A stretch of 33,560 nt of DNA, taken from contig CAKZYJ010000477.1 of the NCBI GenBank assembly GCA_937884755.1, positions 1 through 33,560 of the forward strand, read 5' to 3'. Both the position numbers and the translations under genes were made by a program. This DNA comes from an uncultured Flammeovirgaceae bacterium. Lineage in GTDB: Bacteria > Bacteroidota > Bacteroidia > Cytophagales > Cyclobacteriaceae. Position 1 is the first letter of the stretch. Each line of letters starts with the position of its first letter. This document shows positions 16,205 through 25,144 of the stretch, piece after piece. The notes beneath the pieces are model-generated. The model was not told the origin of the DNA. It saw only the letters and a program-made list of their open reading frames with translations, and did not search any database.

Positions 16205-19200
16205 ATGACAAAAAATAGGTTGAGTGATCTTTTTGGGAATGAAGATGAAGCTATCCTGCTACTTAATGAGCGGGGAAGCGTACTTTATCTCAACTCGCCC
16301 GCCTATCTCCTTTGGCCAGACCTACCAGACAACAGCCAACCTTCAATATTTTCCCTACTGTCAGAAGATGTTCATGATGAGTTACGAGGTTTCCTGACAG
16401 CGGCTAACTCAGCTGCCGCTTCTACTTTCAGTATCAAGGCCCTACTGACTGCTCAACCCCTTCAGATACCCGTACAGCTTTGGCTAAACAGCACCAACAC
16501 CCCCCAAGGAAACTTGTACACAGTTATTCTTGAGAAAATAAACCGAGCGTACCCTAGCGGAGAAGCGGCCTCCTTCTACAAACATATTGTTGACCATTCT
16601 ACCGATGTAATATCAGCGTACGATGCGCAATTTAACTGTCTATTTGTAAATAATAATGCTAAGCGAAAACTTGACCGCCGACTAGCAGATTATTATACTG
16701 GAGCTGGATTTTTGCAATTTATTGCACCAACGCAGCGCGAAGAGTTGAGGCAAAGGATTGAGAAAGATACTCAAAAAGGCGTACTATCTTCTGAGTATCG
16801 CTATATTGCTGCTAAAGAGGACGGTCAATTAGTACGAGTTACTAATTTTATAAGCCGAATATACACTAATAGGAAGTTAAGTCTACTGGTCGCTAACGAG
16901 AGGATCTCCTCGGTGGAAACTAACATGCCGACGTACAACCAAACTACTGAGAAGTTAATTCTTGCAGATGCAGACTACGCTGTAAGCTATATTAGCCCGG
17001 CAGCGGCAGATACGCTGTCTTCGCCCAAAAAGTCTAGCTTATTATCCTTGTTTAAACTAGTTCATCCTGATGATCACCCTAAAATTCTGACTCATCAGGC
17101 ATCGGGTAGCAATCCGGTCAGCACCACTGTTCCGTTACGCTTGATTCAGCCCACTCGTACCTACCGGGTTGTAAATGCAACTATCGATCGTTTTTTCACT
17201 CATTATGGTCAACTAGCCTATACGGCTCTTCGGTGGGATGATGCTGCTGATAATCAATATCATGCCAGAGAGCTAACTGAAGAATACGCTCTGTCTGCTG
17301 AAGACCTGCTTCACCGTAAGACAACGGTAAGTCCTCACCAAGGGCAAGTTGTATTATTTTTTCACGATAATCTAACCATTCAGTACGCTAGTCCGGCGGT
17401 GCACAGCGTGTTAGGTTATGCTCCCGAGGAATTAATTGGTTCGGATATAGCAGATCTGATTTCTGGCGGCGCGGCTCAACTAGCAAAAAACCGTTTACGG
17501 TCGGCTGTTTCCCAAAATGTTCCTAACTTAGTGTGTCTTGTCAAGAAGAAAGACAGTACCCATCAACCTTTTGAACTAGCTTTTAAAACGATTAAAGAAG
17601 ATGAAGGCCCACCTGCCTTATTCGCCACATTACATCTAATGAATTCTACTGACCCAAGGTTATTTCAATTGGTACTTGATCATCTGCCCGACGCAGTCTT
17701 TCTGCTTCAGTCTGAAAATCTCGTTATTCTGGAAGCAAACTCATCAGCAACCGCCCTCCTACAGCAAGATCGTTCCAAGTTGATTGGCACTGAGTTCTTA
17801 TCGGCCTGGGAGCCGCGAGTAGGCGAACAGTTGCGCTCGTTTTTAGGTCAGGGTGCTGATTATGCTACTAAAGATATACAGTATACTACTCCTGGTGGAC
17901 GTTCCTTTTGGGGCAACACCACCGTTAAGCCTCTAACCAGTGGGGCTATGCAGCAGGGTGATGTGATTGTATTACGAATTGTAGACGTTACCGATCGTAA
18001 AAACCGCGAACTGGAGCTAAAAAAGAGTCAGGGTTCTACCGAAGAATCGTTTAAGTCGCGGGAGAAGTTTTTATCTCAAATCAGCCATGAAATCCGCACC
18101 CCCCTGAACGCGGTGCTGGGCATGACCCACCTGATGCTACAAAGCAACCCTCGCGAAGATCAGAGAAAGTTACTGCAAACCCTGAAGTTTTCTGGAGATA
18201 ATCTCACCGCCCTCATCAACGATATTCTGGACCTCTCTAAAATAGAAGCTGGGCAGTTACGGTTAGAAAACCGGGAATTCAATCTGATTGAGTTTATTCA
18301 GGGTATCAAAATAACCTACAAGAGCCTGGTAAATGATCGGGGAATATTATTCCGTCTGCTGATAGAAGACGAAGTACCTACCTTTGTGCTGGGCGATGTT
18401 AACCGGTTAGGTCAGGTACTGAACAATCTATTAAATAATGCCGTAAAGTTTACTGAAGAAGGGCAGATTGTACTGAGTGTATATATGGAAAAGGAAGAAA
18501 GTGAACAGTACATTCTTTTATTTGAAGTAGCTGACACCGGCATCGGAATTCCTGAAGAGAAGCTCCAAATTGTCTTCGAACCCTATCAGCAGGCTGGCCC
18601 TAGCAAATACGGTGGTACCGGTCTGGGGTTATCCATTGTCAAGAATATTGTGGAACTACAGAAGGGCACTATTTCGGTGCAGAGTACCGAAGGGAAGGGA
18701 ACTACCTTTCGCGTGGCTCTTCCTTTCGGAAAATCAGATCAATTGAATCAGACTCAGGAAAGTTCCACCCAAAGTTTTATGGCCGAATTCCAGTCGCTAG
18801 AAGGCCTCAGGGTATTGTACGTGGAGGATGTTATTCCTAACCAATTACTCATGGAAGGGCTTTCTAACAAGTGGGATGTACAACTTGATACTGCCCTGAA
18901 CGGCCTGGAAGCTCTCCAGAAAGTAAAGAATAACCAGTTCGATCTGATTTTGATGGACATTCAAATGCCTGAGATGGATGGCTACGAAACCACGCGCGAA
19001 ATCAGAAACCTAAAAGATTCGCACTACGAAAATATTCCGATTATTGCCCTCACGGCTTCAGTATCGGACAGAACCAAGCAGCGAATTCAGGAGACGGGGA
19101 TGAACGACTATATCTCAAAGCCGATTAACCCCTGGGATTTGCACCAAAAATTAGCGGATTTAGCTAAGCAGCGATCTACTACCGACTCATCCTCTACCGA

Positions 19201-19579
19201 AAGCGAGGAGGCGGAAGTAGTTGCATTATCAGGGATTAACCCCAGATTCGATCAACTGCTCGAACTATACGAAGATGATCCGGCTGGATACGTAGAAATA
19301 CTGGAGCAGATTCAGCGGCTGACACTGGAATGTTTTCCTAAGATCATTACCTCCATCCAGCGAAAGGACGAAGAAACCCTGCGGTTCAACTGTCACAAAA
19401 TAATGTCGTACGTTCGCTTGCTACAATTAAATACGCTGGAGATTTTGCTGGAGCAGGCCAAAAGCTTTGTGGGTGGAAAGTCTTCAGCCACTTCCTCCGA
19501 TCGCTTAATCCAGCAGCTAACGCGGCAATTCGATAAACTAGAACAATATATTTCTAACGAAATAACCACCCACTCCTAG
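16205..19579 (+). CDS. Soluble multi-PAS hybrid sensor histidine kinase with receiver and HPt-like domains
   Basis: A 1124-residue cytosolic signalling protein with no membrane segment. About five PAS-like units fill residues 14-600; the clearest are at 125-235 (YKHIVDHSTDVISAYDAQ), 380-475 (YASPAVHSVLGYAPEELIG) and 482-600 (LVLDHLPDAVFLLQSEN, ending in IVDVTDRK). The HisKA phosphoacceptor is His628 in FLSQISHEIRTPLN. The HATPase domain has NNLLNNAVKF, DTGIGIPEEKL and GGTGLGLSIVKN. A receiver domain follows (868-990) with phosphoacceptor Asp918 in LILMDIQMPEMDG and Lys in YISKPINPWD. The C-terminal helical domain (1010-1110) looks like an HPt with His1064 in NCHKIMSYVRLLQL, a poor match to the usual HxLKGSS. 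A phosphorelay His-Asp-His is implied; the output regulator is not in the window. Confidence 0.93.
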   Translation: MTKNRLSDLFGNEDEAILLLNERGSVLYLNSPAYLLWPDLPDNSQPSIFSLLSEDVHDELRGFLTAANSAAASTFSIKALLTAQPLQIPVQLWLNSTNTPQGNLYTVILEKINRAYPSGEAASFYKHIVDHSTDVISAYDAQFNCLFVNNNAKRKLDRRLADYYTGAGFLQFIAPTQREELRQRIEKDTQKGVLSSEYRYIAAKEDGQLVRVTNFISRIYTNRKLSLLVANERISSVETNMPTYNQTTEKLILADADYAVSYISPAAADTLSSPKKSSLLSLFKLVHPDDHPKILTHQASGSNPVSTTVPLRLIQPTRTYRVVNATIDRFFTHYGQLAYTALRWDDAADNQYHARELTEEYALSAEDLLHRKTTVSPHQGQVVLFFHDNLTIQYASPAVHSVLGYAPEELIGSDIADLISGGAAQLAKNRLRSAVSQNVPNLVCLVKKKDSTHQPFELAFKTIKEDEGPPALFATLHLMNSTDPRLFQLVLDHLPDAVFLLQSENLVILEANSSATALLQQDRSKLIGTEFLSAWEPRVGEQLRSFLGQGADYATKDIQYTTPGGRSFWGNTTVKPLTSGAMQQGDVIVLRIVDVTDRKNRELELKKSQGSTEESFKSREKFLSQISHEIRTPLNAVLGMTHLMLQSNPREDQRKLLQTLKFSGDNLTALINDILDLSKIEAGQLRLENREFNLIEFIQGIKITYKSLVNDRGILFRLLIEDEVPTFVLGDVNRLGQVLNNLLNNAVKFTEEGQIVLSVYMEKEESEQYILLFEVADTGIGIPEEKLQIVFEPYQQAGPSKYGGTGLGLSIVKNIVELQKGTISVQSTEGKGTTFRVALPFGKSDQLNQTQESSTQSFMAEFQSLEGLRVLYVEDVIPNQLLMEGLSNKWDVQLDTALNGLEALQKVKNNQFDLILMDIQMPEMDGYETTREIRNLKDSHYENIPIIALTASVSDRTKQRIQETGMNDYISKPINPWDLHQKLADLAKQRSTTDSSSTESEEAEVVALSGINPRFDQLLELYEDDPAGYVEILEQIQRLTLECFPKIITSIQRKDEETLRFNCHKIMSYVRLLQLNTLEILLEQAKSFVGGKSSATSSDRLIQQLTRQFDKLEQYISNEITTHS

Positions 19580-19591
19580 ACACAACCTTTT

Positions 19592-20362
19592 ATGAACCGA
19601 AGAAACTTTATTCAGCAATCTACTTTCGCTGCCGCTAGCGTTGGTGTTTTTTCCCGACCTACCACCGCTGCTGACCAGCAGTACTACGAATGGCGTACCT
19701 ATCAACTAAAGTCGAGGGGTAAAATGAACGCATTCGGCGAATATCTCCAGAAAGCTGTTTTACCCGCCATGAATGCCATCGGCATAAAAAATATAGGCGT
19801 ATTTACCGAGATGGGACTATCCGATCCGCCTCGCCTGCATCTACTGCTTCCTTTCAACAACTTGGAAGAGTTTGCGCAAAGCACCCCTACCATGCTGGAG
19901 CAAGCAGTCTATCAGGAAAATAGCGCCTCCTTCGCCGAAAGTGATTCTCCTACCACCCCCCAATTCGTTCGTTACCAAAGTTCTCTGATGCGAGCCTTTG
20001 CGGCTATTCCGCAAATGAAGGTGCCGGAGGCTCAGGAAAGAATTTTTGAGCTACGAACCTACGAAGGATTCAACGATGATGCTGTGCATCGCAAGGTTGC
20101 CATGTTCAACGACGATGAACTTCCTATCTTCTATGAAACGGGGCTTGATCCGGTCTTTTTCGGGGAGACCCTGATCGGGCAACACCTTCCGCAGCTTACT
20201 TATATGCTAACCTTCCGCGATATGGAGGAGCGGGACGCCAACTGGAAAAAATTTATTGACCACCCGGAATGGAAGCGAGTATCGGGTTTACCCAAGTACG
20301 CTAACTCCGTATCGAATATACACCGGGTATTCTTGGAGCCAACACCCTACTCGCAGGTCTGA
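19592..20362 (+). CDS. Exported NIPSNAP family protein
   Basis: A 256-residue protein starting MNRRNFIQQSTFAAASVG, a twin-arginine-like signal (RRNF, then a small hydrophobic core), with cleavage likely near residue 26. The mature part holds two NIPSNAP ferredoxin-like domains: residues 28-125 (YEWRTYQLKSRGKMNAF) and 145-250 (RIFELRTYEGFND, LTYMLTFRDMEERDANW). NIPSNAP proteins are probably small-molecule binders or dimeric alpha/beta-barrel enzymes with no settled function. Export through Tat implies folding, possibly with a cofactor, before translocation. It follows the hybrid kinase by 12 bases and could be co-transcribed. Its 3' end overlaps the convergent mutS by 16 bases. Confidence 0.88.
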   Translation: MNRRNFIQQSTFAAASVGVFSRPTTAADQQYYEWRTYQLKSRGKMNAFGEYLQKAVLPAMNAIGIKNIGVFTEMGLSDPPRLHLLLPFNNLEEFAQSTPTMLEQAVYQENSASFAESDSPTTPQFVRYQSSLMRAFAAIPQMKVPEAQERIFELRTYEGFNDDAVHRKVAMFNDDELPIFYETGLDPVFFGETLIGQHLPQLTYMLTFRDMEERDANWKKFIDHPEWKRVSGLPKYANSVSNIHRVFLEPTPYSQV

Positions 20363-22974
20363 GCCTGCAGTAACATCTGAATCTCGTTCAGTTTGAGCAG
20401 CGCTTCAATCGGAGACAGCGTATTAATATCGGTATGCTGAAGAATCTCCTGCACTTGCGCCCAACGGGGATCTAGCTCAAATAACTGAAGCTGGGTCTGG
20501 TTTTTAGGCACACTGCTTAGGGCTTCGTGATCAGATTGGCTGATTTTATCCCGTTCCAGATGGTGCATAATTTCGTTGGCTCGCTGTACCACCTGAGTAG
20601 GCATTCCGGCCATCTGTGCTACGTGAATGCCAAAGCTATGCTGGCTTCCTCCTTCCCGCAGCTGGCGAATAAACAGAATGTTATTTCCTACTTCCTTCAC
20701 CGCCACATTATAGTTTTTCACCCGAGGTAAGTCATTAGCCAACTGATTTAGCTCATGATAATGGGTAGCGAACAGTGTTTTGGCACGGCATTTCGGGTGA
20801 TTGTGTAAATACTCTACCAGCGACCAAGCAATGGATATACCGTCGTAAGTGCTGGTGCCACGCCCAATTTCGTCCATCAGCACCAAGCTGCGGTGGCTTA
20901 GGTTATTCATAATGCTGGCCGTTTCGTTCATCTCCACCATAAAGGTAGATTCCCCCTTCGCCAGATTATCAGATGCTCCCACGCGGGTAAACACCTTATC
21001 AATCAGCCCAATTTCAGCGGCTTCGGCCGGCACAAATGAACCCATCTGGGCCATCAGTACAATTAAGGCTGTTTGCCGAAGCAATGCTGACTTTCCAGCC
21101 ATGTTAGGGCCGGTAATAATCATGATCTGCTGCTCCTCGCCATCTAGCTGGATATCATTGGGAACGTAAGGCTCACCTGGTGGCAGTTGCCGTTCAATTA
21201 CCGGGTGGCGACCTTGTTTGATCTCAATTTTATCCGAATCGAGCAGTTGGGGTTTTACGTAGCGATACTGCTGCGCGGCTTTGGCAAAAGACGAAAGGCT
21301 ATCCAGTCGGGCCAGCGTACGGGCGTTCTGCTGAACTTCCTTCACGAAGCGGGTAGCGAACAACACCAGTTGCTGAAACAGGCGCTGCTCAATCTGCACT
21401 AGTTGCTCTTCGGCGTTCAAAATTTTCTCTTCGTAAGTTTTGAGCTCTTCGGTAATGTAGCGCTCGGCATTAACCAGGGTTTGCTTACGAATCCAGCCTT
21501 CGGGCACTTTATTCTTGTGCGCGTTAGACACTTCCAGGTAGTAGCCGAACACTTTATTGTAGGCCAGTTTGAGCGACGAAATTCCGGTATTTTTTACTTC
21601 CCGTTCCCGTATCTGGGCCAGATAATCTTTGCCTGAGTAAGCAATACTCCGCAACTCGTCCAACTGCTCGTCTACCCCATCTTTTATCAAATTCCCTTGG
21701 TTAGAAACAATCGGCGGATCTTCTTTCAGTTGCTGTTCGATCTTCTCTAGTAGCTCCTGACAGGGGTGTAGATGCTGGGCTATTTTCTGAAGCGAAGCTT
21801 GGTCAGAGATTGATAATAGTTCGCGGATAGGAACGGCCTGCTGTAAGGAATTCTTTAACTGAATCAGCTCCCGGGGGTTAATACGCCCTGCCGCCACTTT
21901 AGAGATCAGTCGCTCCAAATCACTCATGGTCCTCAAATGCTCTTCTACCGCCTGATGTAACTCTGGTTGAGCCAGTAAAGCCTCTACTGTATTTAGCCGC
22001 TCCTCAATCGTTTTAGCCGACTTCAGCGGCAGTACCATCCACTTGCGCAGCAAGCGAGCCCCCATGGCGGTGCTGGTGCAATCGAGTACGTCAATTAGCG
22101 GTACGCCACCCTCCTGCTGGGCGTGCACTAGCTCCAGATTACGAATAGTGAATTTATCCAGCCAAACGTAGCGGTTGGCTTCCAGCCGGGCAATCGCCGT
22201 AATGTGCTGCACTTTATGGTGCTCGGTGGCTTCCAGGTAATGTAATATTGCACCGGCGGCAATAATACCTTCGGTTAAAGCATCTATCCCAAAGCCCTTT
22301 AGGCTGGGCGTTTTAAAGTGGGTGGTGAGTTTTTCGTAGGCATGGTCATGGTGGTACAGCCATTCGTCCAGGCGGTAAGTCGGATGCTCATCACCGAAAA
22401 TCTGCTGAAACTGGGAGCGGCAGTTTTTGCAGTACAAAATCTCGGAAGGGGCAAAGCTCTGAATAAGTTTTTCAGCGTACTCCTGAGAACCCACGGCGGT
22501 CAGAAACTCCCCGGTTGATACATCCAGCAGAGCTAGCCCTATTTGCTGTTTTCCGAAATGTACGGAAGCCAGGTAATTGTTCTGCTTCTGGTTCAGCACC
22601 TGATCGTTGAATGACAAACCGGGAGTTACCAACTCAGTCACACCCCGCTTCACTACTCCTCGGGCAAAGCGCGGGTCTTCCAGTTGATCGCAAATGGCTA
22701 CCCGGTAACCCGCCCGTACTAGTTTGGTGAGGTAATTATCCAGCGCGTGGTGCGGAAACCCGGCTAGTTCCACATCCGAAGCCGAACCATTGGCCCGTTT
22801 GGTCAGCACAATATCCAGTACCTTACTGGCGGTAATAGCATCTTCCCCAAACGTTTCGTAAAAATCGCCTACCCGAAATAATAAGATTGCCCCCGGATAT
22901 TGGGTTTTTACCCGGTTATACTGGCGCATGAGGGGGGTATCTTTCTTGGAAGATTTATTCTTGGAGGCAGGCAT
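20347..22974 (-). CDS. mutS: DNA mismatch repair protein MutS
   Basis: Recognises mismatches and recruits MutL. The 875-residue length is normal and the frame is intact. The mismatch-wedge FxE motif is at 38-40 (VGDFYETFG). Connector, lever and clamp domains follow. The C-terminal ABC ATPase has Walker A TGPNMAGKS (Lys at 628), Walker B LVLMDEIGRGTST, and an ATHYHEL switch histidine motif. The start ATG is 33-40 bases downstream of a full Bacteroidota promoter match. MutS is complete whereas mutL in the same window carries an in-frame stop, so mismatch repair would fail at the MutL step if that stop is real. Confidence 0.98.
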   Translation of the reverse strand: MPASKNKSSKKDTPLMRQYNRVKTQYPGAILLFRVGDFYETFGEDAITASKVLDIVLTKRANGSASDVELAGFPHHALDNYLTKLVRAGYRVAICDQLEDPRFARGVVKRGVTELVTPGLSFNDQVLNQKQNNYLASVHFGKQQIGLALLDVSTGEFLTAVGSQEYAEKLIQSFAPSEILYCKNCRSQFQQIFGDEHPTYRLDEWLYHHDHAYEKLTTHFKTPSLKGFGIDALTEGIIAAGAILHYLEATEHHKVQHITAIARLEANRYVWLDKFTIRNLELVHAQQEGGVPLIDVLDCTSTAMGARLLRKWMVLPLKSAKTIEERLNTVEALLAQPELHQAVEEHLRTMSDLERLISKVAAGRINPRELIQLKNSLQQAVPIRELLSISDQASLQKIAQHLHPCQELLEKIEQQLKEDPPIVSNQGNLIKDGVDEQLDELRSIAYSGKDYLAQIREREVKNTGISSLKLAYNKVFGYYLEVSNAHKNKVPEGWIRKQTLVNAERYITEELKTYEEKILNAEEQLVQIEQRLFQQLVLFATRFVKEVQQNARTLARLDSLSSFAKAAQQYRYVKPQLLDSDKIEIKQGRHPVIERQLPPGEPYVPNDIQLDGEEQQIMIITGPNMAGKSALLRQTALIVLMAQMGSFVPAEAAEIGLIDKVFTRVGASDNLAKGESTFMVEMNETASIMNNLSHRSLVLMDEIGRGTSTYDGISIAWSLVEYLHNHPKCRAKTLFATHYHELNQLANDLPRVKNYNVAVKEVGNNILFIRQLREGGSQHSFGIHVAQMAGMPTQVVQRANEIMHHLERDKISQSDHEALSSVPKNQTQLQLFELDPRWAQVQEILQHTDINTLSPIEALLKLNEIQMLLQAQTCE

Positions 22975-23006
22975 AGTTGTGTTACTTTAGCACTTGACAG
23001 ATTCTA

Positions 23007-23038
23007 CAAATGTAGTTGTTCGGGCAAGGTTTGACAAA
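23007..23038 (-). promoter_or_regulatory. Bacteroidota-type promoter for mutS
   Basis: On the minus strand TTTG (23038 down to 23035), a 20-base spacer and TACATTTG (23014 down to 23007) match the -33 and -7 elements TTTG and TAnnTTTG. The -7 element ends 32 bases before the mutS ATG. This is the best promoter match in the window. Confidence 0.65.
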
Positions 23039-23131
23039 AGAAATTCGTGGCGAAACAATTCTAATTAAAGTTATCTTGTTAAGTTACAAAAAATCGTTCT
23101 CCTTTACCGTGGAGGCCAACCGATACAACCT

Positions 23132-23662
23132 ATGAGAAAATTAAAAAATGAGGAATTGGGTAGGCTGAGTGTGGATGATTACAAAGCCGCCAAAAAGCGT
23201 CCTATTGTTGTGATATTGGATAATGTACGCAGTATGCACAATGTAGGATCTGCTTTCCGCACTGCCGATGCTTTTCTGATTGAGAAAATTTATCTCTGCG
23301 GTATTACCGCCCAACCACCCCACCGCGATATTAATAAAACCGCCCTGGGGGCTACCGAATCGGTATCCTGGACCTACCGCGAGAAAACCAGTGAGGCGGT
23401 AGAAGAACTCAGTGAAGCCGGATATAAAATTATCTGTGTTGAGCAGGTGGATGAAAGTGTTCCCTTACAAGACTTTATGCCCTACCACGATGGTAAATAT
23501 TGCATTATCTTCGGGAATGAAGTTTTTGGGGTGGAGGATGAGATAGTCGCCGAAGCTGATACCTGCCTGGAAATTCCTCAGTTTGGCACCAAACACTCAC
23601 TGAATGTGTCGGTGAGCATCGGTATTGTGATGTGGGATTTTTTTAAGAAGCTGGAGGACTAG
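23132..23662 (+). CDS. TrmH/SpoU family RNA 2'-O-methyltransferase
   Basis: A 176-residue SPOUT-class enzyme using S-adenosylmethionine to methylate a ribose 2'-OH in RNA. All three family motifs are visible: ILDNVRSMHNVGSAFRTADA (motif 1, with the catalytic Arg), IIFGNEVFGVEDEIVAEAD (motif 2), and IPQFGTKHSLNVSVSIGIV (motif 3, the knotted SAM-binding loop). It lacks the N-terminal RNA-binding extension of 23S rRNA enzymes such as RlmB and is closest in size to tRNA methyltransferases, but the RNA target cannot be assigned. It is divergent from mutS. Confidence 0.92.
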   Translation: MRKLKNEELGRLSVDDYKAAKKRPIVVILDNVRSMHNVGSAFRTADAFLIEKIYLCGITAQPPHRDINKTALGATESVSWTYREKTSEAVEELSEAGYKIICVEQVDESVPLQDFMPYHDGKYCIIFGNEVFGVEDEIVAEADTCLEIPQFGTKHSLNVSVSIGIVMWDFFKKLED

Positions 23663-23841
23663 AAAAAAATGAAGGAGGGCGTTTGGTCAGTCTAGTAGGT
23701 CAGCAGATCTCAAGGTACTATTTTTTCGAGGTGCTACGCAAATTTTTCTGGTAGAATACCAGATATTCCCTCTCATTTATTACATCTACCCTGTCTTTTG
23801 CTACTAATTGAGTAAATTTCAGTAGTCTACTCACGAAAATT

Positions 23842-24399
23842 ATGGAGAAGTTAATTAGTAGCAAAAACCCCTGGCAAACCCTACACCGAAAGCAGGTATA
23901 CGATAATCCGTGGATTGAGGTGTACGAAGATCAGGTCATCAACCCTCGTGGGGGCAAAGGCATCTACGGAATAGTAAGCTTTAAGAATCTGGCTATTGGG
24001 GTGATTCCGATTGATGAGGAAATGCACACCTGGCTGGTAGGCCAATACCGCTACACGCTGGATGAATACTCTTGGGAGATTCCGATGGGCGGAGGTAGCA
24101 AAGCCAATAGTCCGCTGGAATCAGCCAAGCGTGAACTGAAGGAAGAAACCGGGCTTTCGGCCCAGCGCTGGGAAAACATTATGCGTATTCACACCTCCAA
24201 TTCGGTAACCGATGAGGAAGGATTCATCTTTTTGGCGCAGGATTTAACCCCCGGCGAAACCGAATTTGACGATACCGAAGATCTACAAATCAAGCGACTT
24301 CCACTAAAAGAGGCCATTAGGTACGTAATGGATGGCCGCATTACCGATGCCATAAGTATGGCAGGACTATTCAAAGTTGCCCGTCTGTTCAAAACCTAG
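23842..24399 (+). CDS. NUDIX hydrolase (ADP-ribose pyrophosphatase-like)
   Basis: A 185-residue protein with a NUDIX box around residues 90-112: SPLESAKRELKEETGL gives the REUxEExGU core. The Glu usually found seven residues before the Arg is Asn here, a deviation seen only at a non-core position. The preceding SWEIPMGGG and the N-terminal strands resemble ADP-ribose/nucleoside-diphosphate-sugar pyrophosphatases. By family it would hydrolyse a nucleoside diphosphate linked to another moiety, in the cytosol with divalent metal; the substrate is unknown. It is followed after 16 bases by the DUF1287 gene. Confidence 0.9.
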   Translation: MEKLISSKNPWQTLHRKQVYDNPWIEVYEDQVINPRGGKGIYGIVSFKNLAIGVIPIDEEMHTWLVGQYRYTLDEYSWEIPMGGGSKANSPLESAKRELKEETGLSAQRWENIMRIHTSNSVTDEEGFIFLAQDLTPGETEFDDTEDLQIKRLPLKEAIRYVMDGRITDAISMAGLFKVARLFKT

Positions 24400-24415
24400 T
24401 TAGTCTGGCATACCT

Positions 24416-24997
24416 ATGAACAAAACGTTATTCATTATATCATTTTTTAGCCTCGATGTTTGTTTTTCTCAAACAGAAATTAGGCAAGTTAATTTGTCGG
24501 AGTGCGCCCTGGAACTGACGCAGCAAGAGGTAACTTACGACCCGAGTTATTTTTCCATTGACTATCCAAATGGAGATGTCCCCAGCAATAAAGGAGTGTG
24601 TACAGATGTAGTAATTCGTGCCTACCGTAAAATCGGAATTGATCTGCAAAAAGAAGTTCACGAAGATATGAAAGCCAATTTTAGTGCTTATCCTAATATT
24701 TGGGGGCTTACAGCAACTGATAGAAATATTGACCATCGTCGGGTTCCGAATTTAATGACATTTTTTCGGCGGAAAGGTGAGGAAAAACCAATATCAAATG
24801 ATGCAAGAGACTATGCGCCCGGAGATATTGTTTGCTGGAATTTAGGCGGGGCAACAACCCATATTGGAATTGTAGTAGACAAAAAATCTAAAGATGGAAA
24901 GCGCAACTTAATAGTTCACAATATTGGTAGTGGGCAAGTCTTAGCAGATTGTCTGTTTGACTTTAAAATTATTGGACACTACCGATATAAGATATAA
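24416..24997 (+). CDS. DUF1287 domain protein, exported
   Basis: A 193-residue protein with a signal peptide (1-18, ending VCFSQ). The body matches the DUF1287 family (E. coli YijF): DYPNGDVPSNKGVCTDVVIR with Cys62, VHEDMKANFSAYP, RRVPNLMTFFRRKG, APGDIVCWNLGG and THIGIVVDKKS with His149. The Cys/His pattern and the 'GDIV-W ... HIGIV' spacing resemble NlpC/P60-like papain-fold hydrolases, suggesting a periplasmic amidase or peptidase; that is inference. The DNA is visibly AT-richer than its neighbours, which may indicate acquisition. It lies 16 bases after the NUDIX gene on the same strand. Confidence 0.85.
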   Translation: MNKTLFIISFFSLDVCFSQTEIRQVNLSECALELTQQEVTYDPSYFSIDYPNGDVPSNKGVCTDVVIRAYRKIGIDLQKEVHEDMKANFSAYPNIWGLTATDRNIDHRRVPNLMTFFRRKGEEKPISNDARDYAPGDIVCWNLGGATTHIGIVVDKKSKDGKRNLIVHNIGSGQVLADCLFDFKIIGHYRYKI

Positions 24998-25144
24998 ATG
25001 ACGAGTAACAATAAAGTGCGAGTTTGAGACCATTAGACCATTTTGTTGTTATAAATCTTAAGTACGTTTAAGTTCCCGATGGTTGCTCGTTTGGAATTCG
25101 TAAGTTTGGGTTTTGTAAATTTTTCATCCAGACCTTAACCCACT

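Noticed and set aside
23663-23841. tRNA or small RNA in the gap between the methyltransferase and NUDIX genes
   Set aside because: No cloverleaf, no strong hairpin and no recognisable RNA motif by eye.
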